Source: Aaosphaeria pasadenensis
Taxonomy: Eukaryota > Ascomycota > Dothideomycetes > Pleosporales
Reading direction: 5' to 3'
Length of the DNA: 64,000 nucleotides
NCBI GenBank assembly: GCA_022813625.1
Contig: JAKLMB010000013.1
Location: 927,786 to 991,785, forward strand
Part shown: one piece after another, positions 54,529 to 64,000 of the stretch
Numbering within the stretch: position 1 is the first letter of the stretch
How the letters are laid out: every line of letters starts with the position of its first letter
Notes under the pieces: model-generated
What the model saw: the letters and a program-made list of their open reading frames with translations, nothing else
Databases searched by the model: none
Told to the model about the DNA's origin: nothing
Made by a program: the position numbers and the translations under genes

Positions 54529-56271
54529 ATGTCTACAGACACGGAGAAGGCCAATATTCAGGTGATCGACGACAAGGCAGAATCTGTTGGCCCAACTAAG
54601 CCGCAACAAATCATCCAAATCGATAATTGTCAAGTACTCGGCCTCGACCCAGAGGATGCAGAATTCTACTTGAACTATCCGGCAGAGAAGAAGAAGAAGA
54701 TCATTCATAAGGTCAGCCAGCCTTCCAGACTAGCCATAATATGCACAATGTTGACACACAAAACACAGGTGGACATACGCCTTATTCCAGTGCTGACAAT
54801 TCTTTATCTTGTCTCTCATATCGACCGTGCCAACATAGGCAATGCAAAGATTGAGGGCCTCGTTGAGGATCTCAATCTTACAGGTGTACAATGGAATATT
54901 GCACTATCGATATTCTTCGTGCCTTATGTGCTTCTTGAAGTACCATCCAACATGATACTCAAGAAGTTCGACCGACCTTCAATTTATCTTGGTACCTTGA
55001 TTGTCCTTTGGGGCATCGTCATGACCCTGACGGGCATCGTTAAGAATTTCGCTGGACTTATGATCACACGTCTCTTTCTCGGTGCTTTTGAGTAAGTTCA
55101 TATCAAATTCATATAGATCAAAAGATTGGGTGCCTGACAGTACGATTACAGGGCCGGATTCTACCCTGGGGCCGTATATCTCTGCTCTTGCTGGTACATG
55201 CCCAAAGACCTAGCGACCCGCATCTCCTACTTTTATTGTGCCAGTGCGCTTTCTGGGGCCTTTTCCGGTCTTCTTGCAGCCGCCATTGCGAAGATGGACG
55301 GTACGGCTGGCTACGAGGGTTGGCGATGGATCTTTCTCCTGGAGGGCATTGCCACTGTTGTTCTGGGAGTTTTGTGCTTCTTCTGCCTAGTTGACTCGCC
55401 CCGAATGTCTTCACGATGGCTCGAACCCGATGAGATTAGGTATCTTGAGATCGAAAAATTCATCAAGGATGGCGGAGCTTACCAAGAGGAAGCTGAGGAT
55501 AGCGGCCGTAGTGGCCAATGGCACGATCTCAAGATGGTTATGTCAAACTGGCGATTGTACATGCAAGCATACCTCCTTCTGGTTTGCTCGACTTGTTCAT
55601 ATGGTATGCTCCCCCCGACTCAGTATTCTGACATTTATCTTACACGATTAATAGGCACAAAGTTCACTCTACCAACTATCGTCAAAAGTATGGGCTTCAG
55701 CAACACTAATGCCCAACTTATGACCGTCCCACCATACGTCGCCGGTGCTATTTCCTCAATATTCTTCGCGAAACTCTCTGATTATTACTTCTGGCGTCTT
55801 CCCTTCGTTGCGATCCCATTCACCTTGATCACCATTGGATACGCTGTCATCATATCCTTCGACGGAGCACTTGGCGCCCACATTGGCCCATCCTTCTTCG
55901 CTATTATCCTCACCTGTATGGGCATTTATCCCATTCAGCCAGCTGCATCCTCTTGGGCCGCCAACAACCTCGCGCCTGCGAACCGCAGAGCCATTGGTGT
56001 TGCCTTCAACATCTGTATTGGCAGTATGGGAGGCGTTGTCGGCTCCTACATGTACATCGAGTCCGAGAAGCCCAAATATTATACTGGATTTGGCTTGTCA
56101 TTGGCATTTGGAGCTACCGCATTTATCATGACATTCCTCATAGAATTGTCCTATAAGTGGGGAAATAAGAGGAAGGCAAGACTCTCTGAGGATGAGGTCA
56201 GGGCAAAATACAGTGATGCGCAACTGCGAGACCTGGGCGATAAGTCTCCGCTATTCAAGTATGTCCTATAG
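54529..56271 (+). CDS. MFS transporter, Dal5 (allantoate permease) family
   Basis: Four exons: 54529-54711, 54769-55091, 55152-55603 and 55655-56271; 524 residues. Introns 1 (57 bases) and 3 (51 bases) are multiples of three and contain no stop, so unspliced reading hides them. They are called from GT..AG ends and because removal restores family sequence (IIHK joined to VDIRLIPVL; CSYG joined to TKFTLPTIV). About 12 membrane helices; conserved SHIDRANIGNAKIEGL and the EAGFYPGAVYL region across intron 2 mark the anion:cation symporter family that imports allantoate, nicotinate, pantothenate or similar organic anions. Specificity cannot be read. It is at the plasma membrane by family. Confidence 0.92.
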
Positions 56272-56613
56272 ACAACATGTATAGACGGACTACATGCACA
56301 GTCACGGCTAGTCACACTATGAGAAGGGTCGGTAAATGACTTGGGTTAGGGAGCTGCTGTACGACGGCTGGAATAAGGGAACTTGATCTGTAAATATTGA
56401 TCAATCAGGATCTCATGGAAGGAGGACAGGGCAGAGGGAAGTTCATGAATAATGTAAATATAACGAACAAGAGTCTCAAAGCTTTCAACAAATTGGTATC
56501 ATATCTATTGAAACTGGTGTGAGATGTACTAGGAACAATATTGTTTACAACAGGCCAAATGCATACGGGCCTGTCCTGTAGCGAATAGCTCCCTAATACA
56601 ATAGTAGTTAACC
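56272..56613. other. Convergent 3' space, nothing seen
   Basis: Lies between the permease stop and the MFS fragment on the other strand. Confidence 0.5.
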
Positions 56614-57062
56614 CTAATAAGAGTATCTCAAGCTTCTATCTTCTTTGTCCGTAGGATCTGATATTTCACAGTGCTGGTCCATGTTTTCTACTTCAGCATC
56701 GCGAGCCTTGTTTTCCCTGATCAGGATCATGCGATGAACAAACAACCTAACGATCAAGACTACAAAGCTCACAATATTGGCGGTGATTCCTTTGTTGTAC
56801 CTAGGAGCATCATCGGTGTTCCAAAGTTGAGGTGCAGCAATGCAGCCAATACTGTAAGCAATGAAAAACATGCCGCTGACAGTCGATGTGTTAGTGTCGA
56901 TGTGTTAGTGTTTCCCCGGATGTTGGATGCCATCATGCTGAGAACGATCGACATGCACGGCGAGACGATAGTAGCAAGCCAAGTACTCACGACAATACCC
57001 CACCTCGCGCTGAAAGGAAGCGTCATGATGCAGATTTTCCCAACTAGTGGGGATGCAGACAC
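56614..57062 (-). pseudogene. 3' fragment of an MFS (Dal5-type) transporter, frameshifted
   Basis: Two minus-strand frames together resemble only the last third of a Dal5-type permease. The first includes SARWGIVVSTWLATI, SIVLSMMASNIRGNT; the second continues with FFIAYSIGCIAAPQLWNTDD and a final helix plus charged tail. They are separated by a frameshift at about 56881-56908, where the 14 bases actaacacatcgac (minus strand) occur twice in tandem; a single unit would keep the frame. Upstream of 57062 the homology stops at AT-rich repeat DNA, so the N-terminal two thirds are missing. It is a dead 5'-truncated copy, not an allele of the intact permease next to it, from which it differs in sequence. 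Confidence 0.8.
56881..56908 (-). repeat. 14-bp tandem duplication inside the MFS fragment
   Basis: Two adjacent perfect copies of a 14-base unit (plus strand gtcgatgtgttagt). Because 14 is not a multiple of three, it causes the frameshift. Confidence 0.9.
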
Positions 57063-57198
57063 TAATAAGTCTCTAGAATGAACTATAGTAATAGTAGTTA
57101 GTTAGCTATAAATAATTAGAGTATACTTATCTTAATACTTGCTTTTTAGTTCTATATTACAGGTAAACTAAAGTGTAATAATTCTAAGTAGCTAGAGG
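57063..57198. other. AT-rich flank
   Basis: Low-complexity A/T-rich DNA (tagtagttagttagctataa type) directly after the truncated MFS fragment. Consistent with a mutated repeat; no coding capacity. Confidence 0.5.
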
Positions 57199-57203
57199 GT
57201 AAC

Positions 57204-57575
57204 TGTTACGATCCAGGAACCAGAGGGAGCAGCCCCGCGCTCTTATGGTTCGTCATCGGCCCCGAAGCCAAGGAAGGGAACGGAACAACCTAACCCCGAC
57301 TCTTATGTCACGTGATCCTATACTCCTACAGTTGCCTACAGTCTCCTACAGGTGTAGGATACTGTAGGAAGGTGTAGGAAGGTGTAGGACTGTAGGAACC
57401 CTTAAGTATATAGAGAACCTAGAATACCCTTATAGTCTTCTGTGTTTAACCTAAGTTAGCATTGAACAATACACTCTACTATTCTACTGCTATTATCACT
57501 CTTGCCCTTGCGACCGCTTCCCGTTACTCTTCAGATCATCCCCGAGAATCAACCAGTAGATCCTCGATCTCAACA
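57204..57575 (+). mobile_element. Solo LTR with 5-bp target duplication
   Basis: A 372-base element that starts TGTTACGATCC and ends CTCAACA, so it has TG..CA termini inside a short inverted repeat (tgtt/aaca). It is bordered on both sides by gtaac (57199-57203 and 57576-57580), a perfect 5-base target duplication, as expected of an LTR retrotransposon insertion reduced to one LTR. Inside are several tgtaggaa-type direct repeats (about 57325-57400) and a TATA-like tatataga near 57415. No open frame. The alternative is a 5' LTR whose internal part is the AT-rich DNA that follows; then the matching gtaac would be chance. Confidence 0.65.
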
Positions 57576-57580
57576 GTAAC

Positions 57581-58178
57581 AAGGAATCCTACAAGGAGGA
57601 CCTATAGGAATAGGAATACAGGTACAGGCTCTATATAGATAAGGCTATCTATAATATAGATATGTAATTAAGGATTATATAATAGATTTATAGATTTATA
57701 ATAGATAAACCTATAAACCTTATAAATCTACTAAGTAGACTTATATACATAAGCAGGATATATTCTTTAGATAGATCCTTATAGAAGATTACTTATAATA
57801 TCTTTAGTCGTAATATACCTATATAATAGTAATAGATTAACGTTTAGCCTCTAGTATCAGGATACTGCTTCTAAGGCCCTCTAATCCTACTAGAACCCTT
57901 CAAGGCTACAAGACTCAACTACCTACCAAGTAACCCTGTTACACTTTTCAGTTCTACATGCAACCTCTGCAATAACCTCTCTTACATTCAGGTAAGCTAA
58001 ACCTATCATTACAGCTAGCTAAGCTAAAGTACCCCTTTAGCTTTTTAATATAGCAGGTGTCTTGTTACGTAGGGATAGATGTTAATTTGCATTTTTTTAA
58101 GTTAAAAGTATTATAAATTATTTTTCAAAAGTCCTCCAGCTAGACTAGGTTTAACCCCTATACGTTACTAATTTCTCT
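57581..58178. other. AT-rich block, probably a RIP-degraded repeat
   Basis: About 600 bases dominated by TA dinucleotides (tatataga, ataatatag) with no frame. The pattern fits repeat DNA that has suffered heavy C-to-T change on both strands. It reaches to the stop codon of the reductase gene. Confidence 0.55.
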
Positions 58179-59231
58179 TTAAACTAAATGCGCAAAGCTC
58201 TTTGCAGTATCTATCACGCTCTTCTCATGCGGAATATAGTCGCCAACCTTTAGCAACTTCTTTGCCTTACTTCCATCCACGTCCTGCACATTCTCCTTAT
58301 CAACCAACGTATAATCAGCATTGTAACCCTTTCCTGGTGTACCCTCCAAGATCCTTCCCTTCGCATTAGGGAACGCTTTTCGCAGAATATCCGCGTTCGA
58401 TTGCGCTGTAGCAACAGCCGCAGAGCTGAGGTACCGCTCACCATTCGTCTCTTTGGGGTGCGCGATGGAATACTCGACCTGGGCCGCAACATCGCGGACG
58501 TCGACGGTGTGGCCAAGGCCAGCGGTGAGGCCTGGAGCCGGGAACTCGCCACCCCTGAAGGTATTCCAGATAGCGCTGATAGTAGGGCTGATTTCAACAG
58601 CTGTCTTTGGCGCAATGAGAGGAGGCCCAATGACAAAGACAGGGTTCACCGCCGTCTGTGTGAAAGAGGGCTTGTTTTCGTCCCTGAACTTCCAGAATGT
58701 TTTCTCCGCGGCGGTTTTGGACGCCATGTAGATGACATTACCCGGTGTCTCTTTGCCCATTGCCGCGACGGTAGACTCGGCCCATTGGTTCCAATCTTTC
58801 TCGGTGAGAGTGTAGGGGGCTTGGTCTTGAGTAATAACGGCTACCAGAGAGGAGAGGTAGACGACGGTCTTAAGTTGAGGCCCGGCGTTGAGTGCGCTTT
58901 TGAGGATTGTCTTGGTACCGTCGACGGCGGCTTTGATGACCGGCTCAGGGTCGGTCAAATCGAAGGATGCAGGAGAAGCGAGATGTGCGATGGCGGTCAC
59001 GCCTTTGACGGCTTCGTCGAAGGCGCCGGCCACAGTGATGTCGGGGACTTCGAGGATAGATAGTGCACCGGATTGAGCATACGAGTTCAGAGGTCCCTCA
59101 ATGATAGGCTTTGCTGAAGAGGATCTACGGACTGTGCCGCGAACACTGTAGCCGTTGTCTAAAAAATACTTTGCTGTGACGCCGGCGATGTAGCCGTTGA
59201 GTCCGGTGATGAGGATTGTTCCTTTCGACAT
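58179..59231 (-). CDS. NAD(P)-dependent extended SDR reductase
   Basis: A 350-residue protein from an ATG. The nucleotide-binding motif is TGLNGYIAG (residues 9-17, the TGxxGxxA type), with RRSSS after the second strand as in NADPH-using members. The catalytic motif Y-x3-K appears as YMASK near residue 168, with the Ser in YLSSLV before it. The sequence belongs with the dihydroflavonol/cinnamoyl-CoA reductase and yeast Gre2-like ketoreductases, which reduce aldehydes and ketones. It is soluble. It has a normal length and no intron. Its 3' end abuts AT-rich repeat DNA and its 5' end a repeat array, but the coding sequence itself looks undamaged. Confidence 0.87.
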   Translation of the reverse strand: MSKGTILITGLNGYIAGVTAKYFLDNGYSVRGTVRRSSSAKPIIEGPLNSYAQSGALSILEVPDITVAGAFDEAVKGVTAIAHLASPASFDLTDPEPVIKAAVDGTKTILKSALNAGPQLKTVVYLSSLVAVITQDQAPYTLTEKDWNQWAESTVAAMGKETPGNVIYMASKTAAEKTFWKFRDENKPSFTQTAVNPVFVIGPPLIAPKTAVEISPTISAIWNTFRGGEFPAPGLTAGLGHTVDVRDVAAQVEYSIAHPKETNGERYLSSAAVATAQSNADILRKAFPNAKGRILEGTPGKGYNADYTLVDKENVQDVDGSKAKKLLKVGDYIPHEKSVIDTAKSFAHLV

Positions 59232-59477
59232 TATGCTGGTGGTTAGAGAGAAGGGTTGGTAGGATTTCGTAACGACAAGTAGGTCAATGAACCCTTTTTA
59301 ATCGCCTGTGTTATTGTGTAAATCGGATATTACTAGTTGTGTTCCTTCTTTAGCAAGCGAAAATGTGCTCTTATACGAAGTCACCTACACCTTTTTTTTG
59401 TCGAATCCATCGTGTTTACTGAACAATCAATACGAAACTACACGCGTTACTTTGCCGCCTGGTATGATCGCCATGGA
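59232..59477. promoter_or_regulatory. Upstream region of the SDR gene
   Basis: AT-rich, with a run of eight T residues near 59392. No clear promoter element. Confidence 0.3.
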
Positions 59478-59516
59478 GCACTGCTAGTGTGCACTGCTAG
59501 TGTGCACTGCTAGTGT
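59478..59516 (+). repeat. Three 13-bp tandem repeats
   Basis: Three perfect consecutive copies of gcactgctagtgt; each holds a short inverted repeat (cact..agtg). Confidence 0.92.
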
Positions 59517-59584
59517 TGTTACTTGCCGAGGCAATCTTGTGGGTTTGTAATCTGCAACAGCCATTTAGGAAACATGCTAAGCGG

Positions 59585-60029
59585 GTTCGGACGACGGGCG
59601 TGTACATTATTAGTAAGTAGCAAAGAGAATGACTGAGACAACAGGAAATTCACAGTAACGGAAGATGCAGCGCCGACGGGGACGAAAGACGGTCGGTGTA
59701 TCCTGATGGCGCCATTAGACGAACGTGTTTTGGTTCGGACGACGGGCGTGTACATTGTTTAGTAAATAGCAAAGAGAATGACTAAGACAGCAGGGAATTC
59801 ACAGTAACGGAAGATGCAGCGCCGACGAGGACGAAAGACGGTCGGTGTATCCTGATGGCGCCATTAGACGAACGTGTTTTGGTTCGGACGACGGGCGTGT
59901 ACATTGTTTAGTAAATAGCAAAGAGAATGACTAAGACAGCAGGGAATTCACAGTAACGGAAGATGCAGCGCCGACGAGGACGAAAGAAGGTCGGTGTATA
60001 TCGATAGCCACCTGACGACCGTGTTTTAC
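59585..60029 (+). repeat. Three tandem monomers of about 149 bp
   Basis: Copies start with gttcggacgacgggcgtg at 59585, 59733 and 59882. The second and third are nearly identical over their first 110 bases; the first differs at several places; the third diverges in its last 40 bases but ends with a recognisable gaccgtgttttacg. There is no coding frame. The retrotransposon ORF1-like relic follows on the same strand. Confidence 0.92.
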
Positions 60030-60129
60030 GCAAACGCCTCCTTGAGAAGCCGTCTATCTAGCAGAGCTCAAGAGCAGCGCCCACTGCAACTGAGCAGTCA
60101 CGGCGACGCAGCGGCCTTGCAAGGCGACC

Positions 60130-60690
60130 TGGCCAACCCCTATTCGCGAGCATGTTACAAGCCTCAGCGCCTTCCTACACGGAGTATCGCACCTCATCGA
60201 ACGCAGCGGAAGTCAGTCCCTACCAGCAGACATTTTCGGAGATATTATTCGCGGCTCACTAACCTTCCTCCTAAAAAGGCAACATACCACCCTAATCTTG
60301 CCTCCCTGACTATTGTCCTTTAAATCGCACAAACCGAAGCCAAAGCAAACGCAGAAAACACAGCAACCGCCCTCAACCATATCAGAAATGAACTGACGAA
60401 TACCACAAACCTCGTACAATGATCCGCGGTGAACGTACAACAGAACGGAACCAAAGTCGAAGAGGCAAAAGCGGCAGTAATCGAGGCAACGGAAGTAGGC
60501 AGAGCGAACCTGGAGATGACAAGAAAGATCAAGAACAAGAGGATACAGGAACAAGTGGGCGGACCGGCTTCGTACCTACTGCGGCAGCCACAGCCCTCCC
60601 ACTTGCAGGTACATACAACACACAAAGCCTCAGAACATCATCTGTGCAGGCATAACGTGAAGTTGTTGTGAATATTAGATGCTTGAAGTG
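60130..60690 (+). pseudogene. Retrotransposon gag/ORF1-like relic
   Basis: Protein-like sequence runs through three frames. About 60130-60310 gives PIREHVTSLSAFLHGVSHLI.., then a stop. About 60327-60565 gives an Ala/Lys/Glu-rich helical stretch with one TGA (KVEEAKAAVIEATEVGRANL, then GGPASY). About 60570-60690 continues in another frame with AAATALPLAGTYNTQS, a TAA and REVVVNIR. The order (helical region, G-P-x-S-Y-A-A-A-type segment, then R-E-V-x-V-N-I-R) recalls ORF1 of Tad1-like fungal LINEs. The part is short and has at least three stops and two frame changes. No reverse transcriptase follows. The GC content is normal here, unlike the AT-rich blocks. Family assignment is tentative. Confidence 0.5.
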
Positions 60691-61022
60691 CTTGCAGAAT
60701 TCGGAGGTTACGGATCACACCTCCTATCGCATACCCAATTATAGATCTAGATGTCAGGCATGTTTAAAGTTAATACCAAGTTCAAGTTACAACTCGAATG
60801 TCTCTACATATTTTGCAATTACGTTCACGTGAAAACAAGGATGACGAAATCTCGCTCAATGTGTAATGGTCGAAAGCCTACAAGGCGTATATAACATGCA
60901 TTAGTCCCTTTTCGAGTTAGCGGCTATCCTTAGTCCGAAGTCTCACAATTCCTCATCGTCGCTCACGTCCACTTCATGTCAAATCAAAATGCGGATGGCC
61001 ATGAACATATACACAACGGAAT
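60691..61022. other. Intergenic, promoter of homeodomain gene
   Basis: No further feature seen. The homeodomain ATG follows. Confidence 0.4.
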
Positions 61023-63519
61023 ATGTTACGCATTCCAATGAGCGAACCAACGGCTCTCCCCTCATTTGCACATCCATCTTCCCATTCTGATTACGACGGT
61101 GAGCAACCAACAAGATCTGCGGACGCAGTTTCAATGACCTCTGATTACAATGGTTCTTTCATCTTTGAAGATGAATGGCAAGATATATTGAAAGTTCAAG
61201 CAGCAACATCGATACCACCTCTGATGCCCAAGATTGGTGGTCGTTTTTCCAGAAGCGTAATTCGCATCTTGAATGATTGGCTTGTGCACCACAAGCAGAA
61301 TCCGTACCCCAACGACAATGACATTGATGTCTTGCAAACCCAGACTGGTCTGAACAAGAAGCAAATTACCAATTGGTTCGCGAACACGAGGCGGAGGAGT
61401 CGTATGCAATGCGTAAGGCCAGCTTCTCCACAAGTACGTGGTTCGCCGACAGATCCTATTGATATCCTTCCTCGACCTGGGACGCCGGCATTGAGACAGA
61501 GGACGAAATTCAAGGGTCCGCTGCAACGGTGGGTCGAATCACCACCGGAAGATGAGGGTGCAGCGATTAGAGATATCGCTTCCGCGGTAGCGTCGAGGTC
61601 AAGGGTTTCTTCATGTATGTTTTCTGCATCGTCACACCTGAGTGTGATTTTCTGGTCAGCGCTGACACTTGTTCAGCCCAGTTTGATCTCCAAAGTCCCG
61701 GTTCCAATGAAAACGACGCCTGGCGATCTCCTTACTACGTGTCCTCTGCAAGCAGTGCTGGAACGTCTGACTCTGGATCTCAATCCTCCCAGAGAAGTAC
61801 ACGCGTGCTAAGACGAAAACGCATTCATCGACGCCGGCAGGTACAGGACAGTTCCTTTCAAGCTGTGGAGTTGCCATATCAATGCACATTTTGTACCGAA
61901 ACGTTCAAGACAAAGCATGACTGGCAGCGCCATGAAAAGTCGCTGCATCTACCCCTCGAGCAATGGGTTTGTGGACCAAGTTCCCCAGTTGCGACAAGAC
62001 TTGGCGTTGCAGGACTATGCTGTATATTCTGTGGGCAGGTGTCGCCTGATGATGCACACATACAAACGCACAACTATTCGGCGTGTAGTGGACGTGACTC
62101 AGAAGAACGAACATTTCTTCGCAAGGATCATCTTACGCAGCACTTGAAACTTGTTCATGGGGCTAGATATGAAGACTGGTCCATGAAATACTGGAAGAAA
62201 TCGATGCTTGATGTTCGATCGCGATGTGGATTCTGCGATATATGGATGGCTTCGTGGGGAGAGCGAATCGATCATCTGGCCGAGCATTTTAAGTCAGGCT
62301 CTACGATGGCGGAATGGCAGGGTGAATGGGGATTTGACGATGCTGTTCTGAAATGGGTTGAGAACTCCATTCCGCCTTGTGAGTTCTGCACCTCTGAATT
62401 TTGCTGACGTTTGTGATTACTGACTGTGCTGCGTTAGATTTTATTCACTTCGAGCGCCAATTACCATTCCCGATCAAGGCTTGCAATACCTTATATGGCT
62501 TACCTATTAACGCATATGAGCTCATCAAATTCGAAATGGAAATCTTCACGCGTGACTGGTATAGCAAAACTGGCACGTTACCGACGCAGAACGCCATGCA
62601 ACTAGAAGCTTGTCGTATTGTCATCGCATGCGAATACAAGGGTGGAGAGAACGTTCCAACTTCGGTTCCGATACAAAGTACCTCTTGGCTACGCGATTTG
62701 ATCATGTCGTCAGCAGATATAACCCAGAAAGCAAGATCAGGACCGATGGAGTTATCGAATGATGGCGAAATCTCGTTTCTAAAAATCCATGGGCAGCATT
62801 ACCTGTTCGAACAATGCCCACTTGAATCGCAGCTTCGAGTATTCGTCGAATTCGAGAAGCTGATGAATGGTCACATACATGATGTGCACATCCAAAACGA
62901 GGCGTGCGAGATCATCCGGCGCATGGAGGAAGACTCGCCCACTCCATCTGAGAGCTTCACAAGTTGGGTTATCACACTCATGCGCTCTCACACGGATTGG
63001 CTTTCTGAATTTAAAGAGCGCAATGGCATATCCACGACAGATACTAAGATTGATTTGGCGAGTAGCTTGAGCCTGGATTCGAGCTCGAACCAGAACTCTG
63101 CATGGTTATTGTCCTCTCCATCATTGCCTCCCGAATGTCTGCGGGCAGAGTATGCAATCGATCCATCTGTAGTATTTCCCATCCAGGCAGATCATATGCC
63201 TGTCGTGTCTGCACCCTTAACTGAATTATCTCAACGGCATGACCTGGCCAATTACCATTTGGAGGATACAAACTTTTATCGTGGATTTGAGCCAGCCTTG
63301 AAACGCTGGGTAGCAGCTACTATGTGCCTGCAGAATCCAAACTTCCATATACCATCAGATGCAGAGATACAGCATCAGGCCAGGTGGATACTATACAATG
63401 GAGGAGATGCATGGAACCAAACACCTGCAGATTTTATAGAGTGGCTAGAGCCTTTTAAAAGGCAAGTAGGGATTTTAAAGAATCTAAATAGGGGTATTGT
63501 AACAGGGTTGTCTAAGTAA
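61023..63519 (+). CDS. Homeodomain and C2H2 zinc-finger transcription factor
   Basis: Three exons, 61023-61614, 61677-62378 and 62438-63519, with gtatgt/ttcag and gtgagt/gttag junctions; 791 residues. Residues about 70-128 form a TALE/KN-type homeodomain, ending in the recognition helix ITNWFANTRRRSR. Zinc fingers follow in exon 2: a clear C2H2 at about 265-287 (YQCTFCTETF..H..H), a less regular pair at about 312-358, and another at about 378-402 (CGFCDIWMASW..H..H). The C-terminal 350 residues have no known domain. The combination is known in filamentous fungi, where some members act in development. A second ATG at 61038 is a possible start. The last 25 codons become AT-rich where the repeat block begins. 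Confidence 0.87.
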
Positions 63520-64000
63520 GGACTTAGATACGTAACCTTAAAGGGGTTCTATTAAGTAATAAAGGCTGTAGGTATAATACCTATATACTAGTAAGATTAA
63601 ATATTAATTAATTACTATTATATAAGTATATTACTAAAGATATTATAAGTAATTTTTTATTAAGAAACTAGATATATGTTACGACACCGGAACCTATAAG
63701 GATGAAGAAGGTATTAAGTACTTAGGACGACAAGTTAGAGATTATAGCTAGAGGGCTTGATAACACCTAAGAATAAAAGTTACGTAACCTAATATTATAT
63801 AACGTGCTTAATATACTTAATTACTAAGAGGATTAAGTAAGTTAAGCAGTACTTAATATACTTAACTACTAAGGAGGTTAAGTATACTAAGCAAGGACTA
63901 GGAAGGATAGATATATAAGATTACTAGATTTTATATATAGGAGTTCTTTATAGTTAATAATAAATTATATCTAATCTTTTAGAATTACCTTACTAGTATA
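63520..64000. other. AT-rich degenerate repeat block
   Basis: TA-rich DNA without frames, like 57581-58178. At 63677 it reads TGTTACGACACCGGAACC, close to the 5' terminus of the solo LTR at 57204, so it may contain the start of a related mutated LTR element. Continues past the window. Confidence 0.55.
63808..63896 (+). repeat. Two tandem copies of an AT-rich unit of about 45 bp
   Basis: Units beginning gtgcttaatatacttaa and gtacttaatatacttaa each continue through actaag(g)agg..ttaagta to taagca. They differ at a few positions. Confidence 0.75.

Noticed and set aside
59994..60323. 109-codon plus-strand frame after the monomer array
   Set aside because: Begins in the third monomer, and the plausible relic protein over the same bases is in another frame.
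60213..60554. 113-codon Cys/Phe-rich minus-strand frame
   Set aside because: Antisense of the ORF1-like relic; the helical Ala/Lys/Glu-rich reading is on the plus strand.
1..64000. CRISPR array, operon structure or prokaryotic RNA genes
   Set aside because: The gene structure is eukaryotic (introns, monocistronic spacing); no regularly spaced direct repeats with unique spacers were seen.

Overview
The window is nuclear DNA of a filamentous ascomycete (Pezizomycotina). Introns are short (48-73 bp where I could place them, one of about 156 bp) with GT..AG ends. The gene families are typical of moulds: fungal-specific transcription factors, YAT amino-acid permease, Dal5-type MFS permease, BTB protein, KRI1, Sip3/LAM lipid-transfer protein. 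Two AT-rich blocks look like repeat DNA degraded by C-to-T mutation (RIP-like). I cannot place the class with confidence. About 22 intact or near-intact genes and 4 gene relics are supported, most with splice sites read from the sequence.

Layout. 1-9.2 kb: the 3' part of a coiled-coil gene with a pentapeptide repeat tract, then a tandem pair of small secreted six-cysteine proteins lying in a duplicated segment of about 1.16 kb, separated by long non-coding stretches rich in purine or pyrimidine tracts. 9.2-23.4 kb: a fungal transcription factor without a zinc cluster, a single-pass membrane protein, a PX-associated/DUF3818 protein, a secreted GH43 galactanase-like enzyme and a seven-exon amino-acid permease. 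23.4-31 kb: a gene-poor, decaying stretch with an aminoglycoside-phosphotransferase-like pseudogene, an unidentified coding relic, a secreted fibronectin-III protein and a small Rieske protein.

31-42 kb: a BTB protein, then an oxidation and detoxification neighbourhood: Baeyer-Villiger-type monooxygenase, glutathione transferase, a four-repeat protein with a GAEQDR signature, a secreted bacterial-style substrate-binding protein and a class A FAD monooxygenase. These could act on one aromatic or ketone-type substrate (oxygenation, conjugation, binding outside the cell), but this is inference from proximity only.

42.9-56.3 kb: housekeeping and signalling genes: a LAM1/LAM3-like sterol-transfer protein whose terminal exon looks at first like a separate small gene, divergent KRI1 (ribosome biogenesis), a protein kinase joined to an IBR-like zinc module, and a Dal5-type permease. 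56.6-61 kb: repeat-rich boundary: a broken MFS 3' fragment carrying a 14-bp tandem duplication, a solo LTR with a 5-bp target duplication, AT-rich DNA, an SDR reductase, three tandem monomers of about 149 bp and a retrotransposon ORF1-like relic. 61-64 kb: a homeodomain plus C2H2 transcription factor, ending directly against a second AT-rich block.
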